Shown here one piece after another: positions 25,103 through 35,836 of a stretch of DNA of 64,000 nucleotides. Under the pieces are notes generated by a model. The model had not been told where the DNA came from, searched no databases, and was given only the letters and a program-made list of their open reading frames with translations. This DNA comes from Cordylochernes scorpioides (taxonomy: Eukaryota > Arthropoda > Arachnida > Pseudoscorpiones > Chernetidae): the NCBI GenBank assembly GCA_030710605.1, contig CP092879.1, positions 24,935,605 to 24,999,604 of the forward strand, in the 5' to 3' direction. The position numbers were made by a program, and so were the translations under genes. The number at the start of each line of letters is the position of its first letter. Position 1 is the stretch's first letter.

Positions 25103-25358
25103 ATTTATTATATTTTGACATGGATCCAGAGCAGCAGCTTTACACACCCAAGATAGTGGACATTACTGCTGCTGTGATAGAGATGCATGGAGACATCTGA
25201 GGCTCTTCATTGGACATGACAACAACAACATAAAATTGAGATGGACTCAGAGCAGCAGCCTTACACACCCAAGATAGGGGACATTACTGCTGCTGTGATA
25301 GAGATGCATGGAGAAATCTTAGGCTCTTCTTTGGACACAATAACATTTATTATATTTT
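25103..25358 (+). mobile_element. Dimeric short (ACA)n retroposon with target-site duplication
   Basis: Two tandem copies of a ~110-bp unit begin at 25120 (ATGGATCCAGAGCAGCAGC) and 25241 (ATGGACTCAGAGCAGCAGC). They are joined by ACAACAACAACA plus a 10-bp linker. The repeat atttattatatttt at 25103-25116 and 25345-25358 flanks the pair, so the dimer appears to have inserted as one piece. Each unit reads as a peptide, DPEQQ.YTPKI.DITAAVIEMHG, with a stop (unit 1) or open (unit 2). Related units are at 41610-41720 (minus) and 61639-61741 (plus). Confidence 0.7.
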
Positions 25359-25369
25359 ATTTACAGATT

Positions 25370-25530
25370 ATAATTTTTTTCATATTTATATTATTTATAT
25401 TTTGCTACTCTGGATTTTCCTTCATTCTTATCTTGTATCTTATAAATTTGTGTTGAATAAAGTTTTGCCTTAAATAAATTGCCGTGTAATTCTGAAGTTT
25501 GTATTTTCTGATTATCTACGTTACAATATA
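25370..25530. repeat. Dispersed repeat shared with 59745-59900
   Basis: AAATAAATTGCCGTGTAATT and CTGAAGTTTGTATTTTCTGA correspond to similar strings at 59838-59880, and weaker similarity extends about 100 bp to the left in both. Unclassified. Confidence 0.55.
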
Positions 25531-25539
25531 AATGAACGA

Positions 25540-25636
25540 TCATCTGTAAATAAATAATCTTATCTGGGCGGTTATTACATGGGCGAATACTGTGGCATAG
25601 GTCCCCAATAAAAGGCTTGTTGTTGTTGTAAATCCT
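25540..25636 (+). mobile_element. LINE 3'-end fragment with (TTG)n tail
   Basis: The sequence CTGTGGCATAGGTCCCCAAT, then AAAAGGCTTGTTGTTGTTG matches the 3' UTR and tail of the 5'-truncated LINE at 37758-38725 (GCCCAATAAAGGCTATTGTTG). Only about 100 bp of 3' end remains. Confidence 0.65.
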
Positions 25637-25639
25637 TCT

Positions 25640-26220
25640 ATATTCCAAAATTTCATTGATCGACAAAGATCAGTTATTTTTTAACATCATGATAACATAT
25701 ATCTTATAGGGTAAACGTTTGCGTTACTGATTCTCGTTTCAATATTATTTATTATTTCATCTCTCAAGTCATTACGTGTGTGTTGTGTGAAAACTTTTAC
25801 TGCATCTAAAATGTTTCACTGAATCAAATATTCTCAGTAATCGCTTATATATAATTCCACGAAACCCTTTTTATTTGAATAGCCATTAGTGACAGTAATT
25901 CCGATAAAAGCTAATCCTCTCCGAGTTTCCATTGAAAAAGTCTCTTTATATTTTATGCCTAATGGATTTTAATTTGAAATAAAATATATTTTACGCTTTT
26001 TAAAACGTTATATATAAATAGGCATTTCTATTAAATCATCAGACTCTTATGTGAAATCCCAAAATAGGTCGGCTAACTGTTGTGAAACCTTCCTGAAATT
26101 TTGCTATTTCATTTTAGCAGAATGTTTCATTTAATCGATCCATAATTGTTCCCGAATTAATCCATGATAGCTATTTGTCTATTGATTGATATTTATTTAA
26201 ACTGATGAGTCTATGATGTA
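25640..26220. other. AT-rich non-coding stretch
   Basis: No gene recognised between the LINE tail and the PLE. Confidence 0.5.
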
Positions 26221-27182
26221 ATGATCATGATTGACAAATCAATCAATGAAAAACATAGAACAGATATCGTGTTATGGCGCAGATATGTAGATGATATCTT
26301 TTGTATCTGTGATCAGAATTCATATGAAACCATATTAGCATCCCTTAACAGTTATAATGAAGATATGTCGTTTACTATAGAAATAGCTCATGGGGGTGTA
26401 ATACCATTCCTTGATGTTCTAATAATTCAAACTCCAAACTCTTACCACACTACCGTATATTACAAAAAAGATTTCCTCCCCAACTACACGCATTACACTT
26501 CCTGTTGTCCCAATTCCCAAAAAATCAGTATTATAAAAACTTTTTATCTAAGCGTATACACACCCATTGTTCCCTTCCATCTTTCCAGGCAATAGAGAAA
26601 CAGAACATAATCAAGAATCTCAACTCTGCAGGCTATCCGGCATCCTTTGTTTGCAAACATTTTTATGTTTTCTCAGGAATAAGAAATACTGCTCAATACC
26701 GGTCCACCTGTTTTATTCCATACTCTTACAAATCGGCGGCCATAGCACGAATTCTGAATAGATATGGTGTAAACTCATATTTCTCCAACACACTCAGTCT
26801 GGAAACCAAATTAAAACAGACAATAGCAAGAAGTAGTGTAACCATTGATTCCCTTAATACCCACAATGCCATTTACTCCATATCATGTGAGCAGTGTGAT
26901 GCCAAGTATGTTGGAGAGACTGGGAGAATGGTGAAGACCAGAATGGTGGAGCATGATAGATCGGTAAAAAGGAAAGATCCCCGCTCTCTAGTTTACCAAC
27001 ACATACGGGACACAGGCCACACATTCAACATCTATAACTCCTCGGCCCACTATCATGAGATTAAAAACAAGCACCAGCGATTGGTCCTGGAGGCTATACT
27101 CACCAAAAAATTTAAAAGCATCAATAGAGCAATAGACCTTCCTGAGATATATGATAATTTAATACTGGAACCTCCTATCTGA
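26221..27182 (+). pseudogene. PLE reverse transcriptase (C-terminal part) + GIY-YIG endonuclease, one frameshift
   Basis: Frame 1 (26221-26595) carries RRYVDDIFCI, the RT catalytic motif, then IPFLDVLI and a thumb-like region. The frame shifts by one base in the T-rich run around 26540, where the peptide continues as FLSKRIHTHCSLPSFQAIEK. The second frame (to TGA 27180-27182) holds the zinc-linker/GIY-YIG domain: IYSISCEQCDAKYVGETGR at about 26870, RMVEH, and a later LVLEAIL that fits the catalytic glutamate, followed by an asparagine-containing tail. GIY-YIG nucleases cut the target DNA to prime reverse transcription. All motifs from the palm onward are present; fingers and most of the palm are missing. 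One frameshift and the truncation make it non-functional. Confidence 0.85.
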
Positions 27183-27550
27183 AATATTTAGTTTTCATAA
27201 CCTACTTATACCTTTACACGTCAATAGCAGTTTTTAGTTTATTTTTATTTTGTTTTATAGTCGTTGTTCATACTTAGTTTCTGTAATAGCCTTGTATTAT
27301 ATGTATTATATGTTTATTTGCTTGCTTTGCTTAACTTCTATGAATGATCCTTCAATATTATGTTAATTCTCTGGCACAATATTTACATATTTGTCTCATT
27401 TTCTTACTTTTTATAAATATATATAGCTGATTGCCAAAATAATTTGTCTCGTTTTTACACCTGTGGATGGGCGGTTATGCCCGAAAGCTTGTGATCTGAT
27501 ATTATTTATTAGAAGATACTTTTCCCTCATCGAGTAGTCCGTTATTAAAG
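26225..27550 (+). mobile_element. Penelope-like element, 5'-truncated
   Basis: The end of a PLE reverse transcriptase is followed by a GIY-YIG endonuclease, the domain order typical of Penelope-type elements, then a ~370-bp 3' region with a hammerhead-like stem-loop at 27461-27490. The sequence before about 26225 has no RT similarity, so the element is 5'-truncated just before the catalytic YVDD. The exact 3' end is not defined and no target-site duplication was found. Confidence 0.85.
27461..27490 (+). ncRNA. Hammerhead-like stem-loop in the PLE 3' region
   Basis: CTGTGGA-T-GGGC-GGTTAT-GCCC-GAAAGCTTGTGATC. It has a four-pair stem, then the GAAAG box, about 280 bp after the PLE stop. Hammerhead motifs are known in PLE terminal repeats. 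Here the core reads CTGTGGA, not CTGANGA, and has one extra base before the stem. Confidence 0.45.
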
Positions 27551-28763
27551 TTTAGTGAAGGGATTATTAAGAGATATCGCAGCAGCTTTCTAATATAGCT
27601 TTACTATATACTATATATAACGTTCAAATTTTAATATAAATTGAAAACCCAATGGTGTAGATAGATAATTTTATCAATTATTTCACAGTCGATCACTCTC
27701 TCTGTGATTAAATCATGCAGAAGATTTATTTAATCATTGAAATCTTTCTATATACAAAGTAGGGAAATAGAAGTTAATAATGAGAATAACATCACATGCA
27801 AATTTATCTATACTTACATAATCCAAATAATAAATAGGATAGGAATTTCTCAAAGTTATATACTATAAGAGCTTTTAAAAATATACTAAACCAATTTCTA
27901 TGCAAATTTAGGTATAAAAGGTTAGCAGACAATAATGAAATTCACTCCGGAAATAATTTCTAGGTGTTAACTGAAACAGATTTTGTTCCCTCACTTCATT
28001 TAATTTTCTTATAACTTGATATTCCCAAGTGGATAGAAGAGAATTTGATATTAAATAATGAAAATATAGAAAAATTCTCTCGAAGTGTGTGGAATTTTCA
28101 ATTATTTAAGTTATTTTATACGTCTATTTGCGTACAAAATAATTCAAATGCCATTTCTTAATTGAATCAATTGATGAGAAATACAAGTATTGAGTAAATT
28201 AAATTAGAATAGGAATAATATTTTGTAGAATAGTCAATTTGAAGAGCGAATTTATATTAAAGGGAAACTTTCTTAGTAAAATACATATTTATGATAATGC
28301 ATTAGATTATTAAAATACATTTATAATAAGCGATTACATTTTATCATTATATAAGGAAAATTGTTTTATATATATCCTTTGAGCCCTTAAAAAATTAAGT
28401 TAAAATTTAAAGAGAATTTTGTGTTGATAGGGTGAAATAGGCAATTTGGGGGTTATAAAAGCATCCATCAAGATAAAAAGGTTATATCTGCCAAAATAAA
28501 GAGAGAGGCTTTGCATTTCAATTCTAAAATATCAAACACGAATGAAATATTTGAGAGTAGAAATTTAATTTAAGATGATCTTTAAATATTCCAGTGGTTT
28601 TAGAGGTTATATTCGTGATTGAAAATTTCTTGAAATATTTTATTTATTCCCAGTCTCTCAATGTTAGAGTTTTAGTTATAGTTTAGGGGGGGGGGGGCAC
28701 TTCTGAATATAATTCGGAAGAATAAAGTGAATAAATTCATATTTATAGAAACCATCAATATAT
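27551..28763. other. AT-rich stretch with G14 run
   Basis: No gene. A run of about 13-14 G at 28685-28698 is the only landmark. Confidence 0.6.
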
Positions 28764-29556
28764 CACATCAATATCGTTTATTTTCAATATAGGTGCATTT
28801 TACATAGCCTATACTCCCGAATGTAACTTAGGCTCTTTAAGAGAATACTATAATTAATGATTATACTATAATATATGATTATTTCAAGAGGGAAAACACG
28901 AACTTAAAGCCTTTCACATCTCACATCAATATAGTTATAATTTCATTATAGGTGCATTGTTCATAGCCTACACTCCCGAATGTAACTTAGGCTCTTTAAG
29001 AGAATACTATAATTAATGATTATACTATAATATATGATTATTTCAAGAGGAAAACACGAAATTCACTTAAAGGCTTCCACATCACATCAATATAGTTATA
29101 TTTTCATTGAAGGTGCATTGTTTATAGCCTACACTCCCGAATGTATATAACTTAGGCTCTTTTAGAGAATACTATAATTAATGATTATACAATAATATAT
29201 GATTATTTCAAGCATTAAACACGAACTTCACTTAAAGCCTTTCACTCCACATCAATATCGTTATATTTTCAATATAGGTGCATTTTTCTTGGCCCATACT
29301 CCCGAATGTAACTTAGACTCTTTGTAGAGAATACTTTATTAAACTAGAATATATGATTAATTCAAGAAGTAAACACGAAATTCACTAAAGCCTTCCATAT
29401 AACATCAATATCGTTATATTTTCAATATATGTGCATTTTTTTATATCCTAAACTCCCGAATGTAACTTAGGTTCTTTGTAGAGAATACTATATTGATGAA
29501 TATACTACAATATATGATCATTTCAAGAGTTAACACGAACATCAATTAAAACCTAA
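28764..29556. repeat. Tandem array, five ~153-171-bp copies
   Basis: Copies start near 28764, 28922, 29093, 29248 and 29401. Each contains CACATCAATAT, TATAGCCTACACTCCCGAAT, GTAACTTAGGCTCTTT and a block ending in CACGAA. Copies 1-3 are closest; copies 4 and 5 are more diverged. Non-coding. Confidence 0.9.
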
Positions 29557-29937
29557 CACCTTTTAAATGGCGGCAGTGGGTCATGTTTTAAGAAATGTTA
29601 AATCGTAATATCAAATAGACTCTTTGATTCTATCTTTCTCTTTTTCTCTCTACAGAGCCTAGAGTTTCATTTTTTTTTTTTTGTAATAATATAATTTTTC
29701 AGAATTATTATATTTTATATAAGGCAATATATTTTTCATATTCTTCCCTTTTGAATGTAACATGTACTCTTCAAAATGTAAAGATCGTGAGAAGATAGAT
29801 TGTTTATAATAATCTTAAATTTTATATTTCAAAGTATTTTATATTTTGCAAACATTAATAATAAATAAGGATATGAAATATTAAGAGCACCAATTATACG
29901 TATTTTAATCATAAAGCAAGAAGGTTGATAAAACCTT
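29557..29937. other. AT-rich non-coding stretch
   Basis: No gene recognised. Confidence 0.5.
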
Positions 29938-30272
29938 ATTGTAGAACGTCATTTGAAAATTATCCCTCATGTGTTTCTTTTGAACGAAAAATCGAAATTT
30001 ATTTTAAGGAGAAATAACGATTATTTCTAACCTTAGGTATGAAGTATGAATGGATGAATTGTGAAGGGAAATGATAAACGGAAAAATAAATAAAGTGTCC
30101 AGGGATGGGAATGGATTTATTTATTTTTCCGTTTATCATTACCCTTCACAATTCATCCTTTAATACTTCTTCCGTAAGGTTAGAAATAATCGTTATTTCT
30201 CCTTGAAATAAATTTCGATTTTTCGTTCAAAAGAAAGATATGCGGGATAATTTTCAAATGTCGTTCTACAAT
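29938..30272. mobile_element. 335-bp palindromic fold-back element
   Basis: Long arms of about 155 bp (29938-30098 and about 30115-30272) mirror each other with few mismatches. The ends are ATTGTAGAACG...CGTTCTACAAT and the inner part is GATAAACGGAAAAATAAATA and its complement, around a TGTCCAGGGATGGGAATGGA spacer. This is a hairpin MITE with no coding capacity. No target-site duplication could be assigned. Confidence 0.85.
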
Positions 30273-31579
30273 CATAAACCGCATTATATTGTACTATAAT
30301 AAACCTCATCTTCAGGAGATTAGCCTCTATAGCTTATATGTAAGATAGCATGACATTGGGTGTGGGGACACTGGGTGGATAAACAGTGTAAAGCCATGAT
30401 TCAAGAGTTACATCATACACTCTATATAGAGGACGGTATATGATCGAATACTTACGTTTTATCATCAAAATATCTACGCCCAACGCCGTACTGTCTGTAT
30501 TTATTCAGGAAACTTCTTCGAACTATTAGGTTTTTTTAATGTTAGTTTCAACAACATAAATATTTGGCGTGCTCTTTTAAATTTATTAGCCTTTATTTAT
30601 ATAAAATATTAAACTTATATATAACCTTGGAACAATATAATATGTATTTTTGAATCATATAATATACGTGAGGTTTATTTAAAGTTTTCTCATCTTTTAT
30701 TCGGGTTAGAGGCGGAATGGTATCAATCGATTTCCGAGAGCTACCATCCGGGATCGAATCCCGCATTGGACACTTTTTTCCCCAAGAACAAATTGTTTCA
30801 ATAGTTCCCGATATTTGAAAAAGTTCAATTACAATTGAGGTCAAATAAATGAATGCGGCTCAAGTACAATTATTTTCTCGTGTTTGTTGCGCATGTTTGC
30901 TCAATTTTGCTTAGTTTTTAAAAGAGTTTAGAGAACATAATTCAAAAAAAGCAATCTTAACTTTGGTGTCACTATCCAAGCAATATATTCGCAAGCAATA
31001 TATTTAAAACACAGCCAATACACATTACAGAAAATTAAATACTAGAGATAGCTGATGATATGAGAAAAATCAAAGACAGCCTAAAGCCGAGTTCGCAAAA
31101 TTAAAGTACATTACCATTTTTCACTAAGTTTCAAATATTTAAAGAAATATCACACCTAAAATGTACATAATTACATTTGAACACACATTATTATCAAATA
31201 GGTTATAAACAACTTATAATTTATATAGCATACTATTCATTTCATTGAAATTTATGTAACTAAAGAACTGAGAGGCGAGCACAATGAATGAAATTTTCTA
31301 AGTAAATATAAGGTTTATTAATAATATCTTGAGTGATTTATCAATTAATACATCTGTTGTGCATTATTATGAAAGAAAATGACGAAAAATAGAATAATTC
31401 CGAGAACAATTTTCAAGAGTGACTCTTTTTCAAACTAAAAAAAAAATCAAAGATATATTCATTTATTTCAATTTAAAGCGCTATGTCTCACTAAAGACAC
31501 TTGCGCTGTCATACATGTATGCCTCTACATTTGTCTATAAATATTCACTATTAATTTAGGCCGTGAAGAATAGTCTATG
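30273..31579. other. AT-rich stretch with tRNA-like patch
   Basis: At 30710-30780 GGCGGAATGGTATC, then CCGGGATCGAATCCCGC (B-box-like) and a T6 run resemble pol III signals. No matching acceptor stem could be built, so this is at best a decayed tRNA-like sequence. Nothing else recognised. Confidence 0.35.
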
Positions 31580-31670
31580 ACTAGCCGAATGACCCGGGCA
31601 ACGCCCGTGTTTTACCCGATTGAATGTTTTTATTCAAATACTATTTGTTACAATTATAAATTGGCGCCTT

Positions 31671-31816
31671 AAATAAATGCATATATTAGTTAATAACTAT
31701 AGCCTATGTGCTTTATCTGTCTATGTACTGTTGGCTTCCGTAGGCGTCTCTTACTGGGTAAAAGAAAGAGAGGATTCCATTTGGTTATTAACTAATATAT
31801 GCATTTATTTAAGGAG
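31671..31816. repeat. Nested palindromic element in the left unit
   Basis: CCTTAAATAAATGCATATAT at the left mirrors ATATATGCATTTATTTAAGG at the right. A mirrored equivalent lies in the right unit (about 33932-34078). It was thus present before the two units diverged. Confidence 0.75.
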
Positions 31817-32013
31817 CGACCCGCTCCAACACAAAAGTTACAAAAACAACAAAGCGAGTGGGGTGGGGGGGGGGGGGCATGATGGGGGGGGGGGGGGGGG
31901 GGCAAAGGTGGCGTGATCGTAGCCAACCAATAGGAGAGCGCCATTCCAAAAAAAAGCAAACGGTGACAGAGATAAAAAGAATTGATGACGCTCGAAACTG
32001 TATATAGAATATT

Positions 32014-33467
32014 AACAAGGAGAAAGAGAGGAAAAACAAAGATATATTCTATATTATAAAATTGAATTTTAAAAAATCAATAGAGTTTCTAACATCACAT
32101 ATTAGACACATAAATAAATTCAAACATATAAATAGGTATTAATTAAATAATAGTCCTAGAGAGAGAGAGAAAGACAATGTGTACAACTAACTAGTGATTA
32201 ATAGTATAAAATGGTGGTAATTAAGAGGAAGTTTACAAGAGAAGTAGATCCGTAGTAAATGTTAATTGCAAGTAACACAGCTAAGCACTCAGTCCTCTAG
32301 GAAAAACAAGCGAATAAAAGAAATGGCAGTTCTTTACTAGTCGATAATGGCGGTAGAGCTTCGAAGAGATTGGTTGTGGGACATGATAGTCACATAAATA
32401 ATCCCCATCTACAGTCAAATTGACAACCTCTTCAAATGATAGGGATTCTCACAGATGTCTTTCTTCTATGTCTATTGGAATATTATTGGATTTTGTGTGG
32501 GGAGAGGATCAAATAGAGCTTATTTTACATTCTTTGTCATTTCAATCTATAGTAGAGATTGGTTGAGGTAAATATGTTTGTCCTGGGACATATCAAACTT
32601 TTGGGATTTATTTGGATACAGACAACTGGAATATTTCTCCCTATTGTTATATTTGGAATAAATTTTATTAAACGTTATCTTTCTTCTATTTTCTCTATAT
32701 ACATATATTTAATGGTTAGGACTACATATATAGGGTTTATATTCTTATAATACCATGCAAATAAGAAATATATATACTTAAAATATAGAGCAATCCATAA
32801 TAAAAATATTTTCAAAAAAAGGCTTATTTTGAATTTAATAAGTTTTATTTATCCAATATTTCGATGGACCAATCGTCCATCTTTTACGATATTTTTTTGT
32901 TTTGAAGCACATAGCAGGTCGCGTGCTTCAGGTGAGCCATGGACGTTTTACAAGCTTATTTGGCTATAAAACCATCTATGATATACATTCTAAGCAAAAT
33001 TAAATATAAACAAAAGAAAACTAATGTAATAAAATATGCCTTATATTAGAAAGAAATATATATATACAATAATTATAATATCAATGAAGTTTTATTTTAG
33101 ATATAAATAAATATGTCTTGTGCATATTATTTCAGTTTAGAAAAATAAAATCAAACGCCGCGAAATTAGGTATACCTTTTTTAAATTATGAGAATTAAAA
33201 AAAAACAATATCAGTAATTAAAAATATCAAAGAAATTATATGTAGTATTGAAATTTCATTTTTTGAAATATTTTAGATTTTATAAAACAATTAAGGGTTA
33301 TAACAAGGTTCAAGACTTCGCCAGTTACAAAAGGGTTAATAAAGATTGTTATAGCTGATGATAAGAGACAGCTAAAGAGATAGAACCATTTAATGTGAAT
33401 CAAGCAGTTGAAGAACAATGAAAGAATATAGAATACTGTGTTTTAATAGTATATACGTTAAGATTAA
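32014..33467. other. Interior of the inverted-unit region
   Basis: AT-rich with no gene. A GA microsatellite lies at 32158-32171. A hammerhead-like motif on the minus strand (32858-32890) reads GTAAAAGATGGACGATTGGT, then CCATCGAAATATTGG, followed by ATAAATAAAAC. Confidence 0.55.
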
Positions 33468-33664
33468 ATTGTAAGATTATAAACTCAAAAGGAGCTTCTT
33501 CTATAGAACATGTTTATTTCGCTAGCTTTCGAACGACATCGTTCTTCAACGGGCGTAAAGACAAGACTTTTGTATTCGCCCGTTGAAGAACGATGACGTT
33601 CGAAAGCTAGCGAAATAAACATGTTCTATAGAAGAAGCTCCTTTTGAGTTTATAATCTTACAAT
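33468..33664. mobile_element. 197-bp near-perfect hairpin element
   Basis: Arms of about 88 bp differ at one position (A versus T near 33555). The ends are ATTGTAAGATTATAAACTC and its complement. Near the loop each arm carries CCCGTTGAAGAACGATG, then CGTTCGAAAGCTAGCGAAAT, the stem-loop/GAAAG layout of the hammerhead-like motif, followed by AATAAA. The very low arm divergence indicates a young copy or ongoing arm conversion. Confidence 0.85.
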
Positions 33665-34173
33665 ATAGTTATGGTAATCGAAGGTTGATGTCTACACATT
33701 TAGATTATAATAAAGTTATTAATGATAAATCATAATTTGGAATATTCTATATACAGTTACGAGCGTCATTCTTCATCAGTCATCTCTGTCACCGTTTGCT
33801 TTTTTTTTTTTTGAATGGCGCCCTTCTATTGGTCGGCTACGATCACGCCACCTTTGCCCCCCCCCCCATCATTCCCCCCCCCCCCACTCGCTTTTTCGTT
33901 TTTATAACCATTGTGTTGGAGCGGGTCGCTCCTTAAATAAATGCATATATTAGTTAATAACCAAATGGAATCCTCTCTTTCTTTTTCCCAGTAAGAGACG
34001 CTTACGGAAGCCAACAGTACATAGACAGATAAAGCACATAGGCTATAGTTATTTACTAACATATGCATTTATATAAGGCGCCAATTTATAATTGTAACAA
34101 TAGTATTTGAATCAAAACATTAAATCGGGTAAAACACGGGCGTTGCCCGGGTCATTCGGCTAGTATATTATAG

Positions 34174-34362
34174 ATACAAGAAAATAGGACCTAATCCAAA
34201 TAAATTATTTGTGACGTTTCGGTAACAGCGTTGTTATCATAATCAGACAAAAGAATAAATTACCTTATTCTTTTATTCTTTTGTCTGATTATGGTAAACG
34301 CTGTTATCGAAGCACGACAAACACTATTAATTTATTTGGATTTGATCTTATTTTTTTTGTAT
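34174..34362. mobile_element. Fold-back element with hammerhead-like motif
   Basis: The left arm ATACAAGAAAATAGGACCTA is mirrored by the right arm ending GATTTGATCTTATTTTTTTT. Next to the loop lies CAGACAAAAGAATAAA and its complement. Minus-strand motif at 34213-34246: CTGATTA-T-GATAACA-ACGC-TGTTACC-GAAACGTCAC. The right arm is more decayed. Confidence 0.7.
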
Positions 34363-34870
34363 ATTTAAAGTAATTAAGTTTATATTTAAGTTAAAATTTG
34401 TTTCTGTATGTAGATATTAACTCAATTACATATTTATTCACTTTGAAAATGAAAATTTATCAGTTGCACAAGATAAAATTAAAGGATCAAAGTATTGGAG
34501 CTAAGAGTGTAAAGAACATCTGCTAGGAGAAGTGTTACATATAAGTCAAGAATATATATGAATAAAACCAGTATATTATGGGATGTAACCTCGAATAAAC
34601 ATATTTTGATTACAAAGGGATCTAATTATCCTGAATAAAGGCAAGTGCAAAGTATTGTAACTAATTGCCTTTTGTCCTCTTTGCATTGTATTTTACCTCT
34701 CGATTCCTTGCATATTGGTCTACTACACAGATATTTGTATATATTTGTATACTCTTTTAATAACCATCTTTCGTTTCAATCTATAATTTATCTTTATTAT
34801 ATAAAGAGAGATTCATTACAAAACTAAATGATGTAACTATTTGAATATATTTAACTCTAATATTAGTTTC
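34363..34870. other. AT-rich non-coding stretch
   Basis: No gene recognised. Confidence 0.5.
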
Positions 34871-35156
34871 AGAATTCTAAACTATTATAGAGGCGTATGA
34901 TTCTTTTTAAAAATAAAACAATTTCTACTCTCCTTACTGCAATGGAAAAATTAATGGGAGGGCCTGGCTCATCAGTGGTGAACCCTCTCAGTGGTTTTTT
35001 CCGTTTAACCACAGGGTTCACCACTGATGAGCCAGTCCCTTCCATTAATTTTTCCATTGCAGTAAGGAGAGTAGAAATTGTTTATTTTAAAAAAGAATCA
35101 TACGAGTCTTAAATAGTTTAGAATTTTGATAACAGATGGCGTGCTATTGTATCATA
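34871..35156. mobile_element. MITE family A, copy 3 (complete fold-back)
   Basis: Two arms carry TTCTACTCTCCTTACTGCAA, TGGAAAAATTAATGGGAGGG and GGCTCATCAGTGGTGAACCC in mirrored order around TCAGTGGTTTTTTCCG. Outer arms contain AGGCGTATGATTCTTTT. The right side continues into AACAGATGGCGTGCTATTGT, which is also seen in copies 4 and 6. Open frames on both strands here are a consequence of the palindrome. Confidence 0.8.
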
Positions 35157-35633
35157 ATAGAATATTAGTTTGTTTGATAAACGGGTTCTTATATAATAGC
35201 CATTCTTAAACGGTAGTAAAGAGAAATTAATAGAATATTTGCATATTGGGTGAAAATGATGTTTATGATTTTTACGAAAGAATATTTATCATAGCCATCC
35301 ACCCAACAATGTCTATATATAAAGTCACTTGATAGTTTACAGTTTATCTTTTAAAATATACATATATGTAATATTTTTATATTATTAGGTTAACGTTTAT
35401 GGATAAGTGTCTTTTAATTAAACGTTTTTCGAACTATCGGGATAACGCCATTCTACAGGAAAATTAATACAAAAAATACTATGCTATGGCAAGTTATGAG
35501 TTATAATAAATAAAAGTTAAAAAAAAACAGTCCAATAGAAACCATAAGGAAATATTCAGTTATACGAAACCTATATGTATAATGCATTTCTTAGTTTTAA
35601 ATTATTATGTAAAGTTCTTTAAAAGGTAATATG
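35157..35633. other. AT-rich non-coding stretch
   Basis: No gene recognised. Confidence 0.5.
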
Positions 35634-35836
35634 AAAATTCCAAACTATTATAGACGCGTATGATTCTTTTGAAACTAAACAATTTCTACTGCCCTTACTT
35701 TAATGGTAAAATTAATGGGAGGACCTGGCTCATCATAATTTTTTCCATTGCAGTAAGGGCAGTTAAAATTGTTAAAAGAATCATACGCGTCTGTAATAGC
35801 TTCGAATTTACAGATGGCGCGCTAATGCATCATAAT
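35634..35836. mobile_element. MITE family A, copy 4 (loop-deleted)
   Basis: TATAGACGCGTATGATTCTT, then TTCTACTGCCCTTACTTTAA and GGAGGACCTGGCTCATCATA switch directly to the mirrored arm. It ends in CAGATGGCGCGCTAATGCAT. The central part is missing relative to copy 3. Confidence 0.75.

Larger units (their letters stand above)
31580..34164. mobile_element. Pair of ~430-bp units in inverted orientation (possible long-TIR element)
   Basis: Left unit 31580-32013 begins ACTAGCCGAATGACCCGGGC. Right unit 33741-34164 is its inverted copy and ends GCCCGGGTCATTCGGCTAGT. Both carry the same internal order: CCCGGGCAACGCCCG hairpin, a nested TTAAATAAATGCATATATTA palindrome, GAGCGACCCGCTCC, poly-G tracts, GCGTGATCGTAGCCAACCAA and an end near TATATAGAATATT. 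The 1.7-kb middle has no gene. It is either one non-autonomous element with long inverted termini or two independent insertions. No target-site duplication was identified. Confidence 0.75.

Noticed and set aside
28764-29556. CRISPR-like array
   Set aside because: Repeats are ~160 bp, directly adjacent without unique spacers, in eukaryotic DNA.
30710-30780. Functional tRNA gene
   Set aside because: A B-box-like string and T run exist, but no acceptor stem pairs with the segment before the T run, and the T stem has a mismatch.
31677-32039. Glycine- or proline-rich proteins on either strand
   Set aside because: They are produced by poly-G/poly-C tracts inside a non-coding repeat unit; the mirrored copy at 33826-34068 gives the same artefact.
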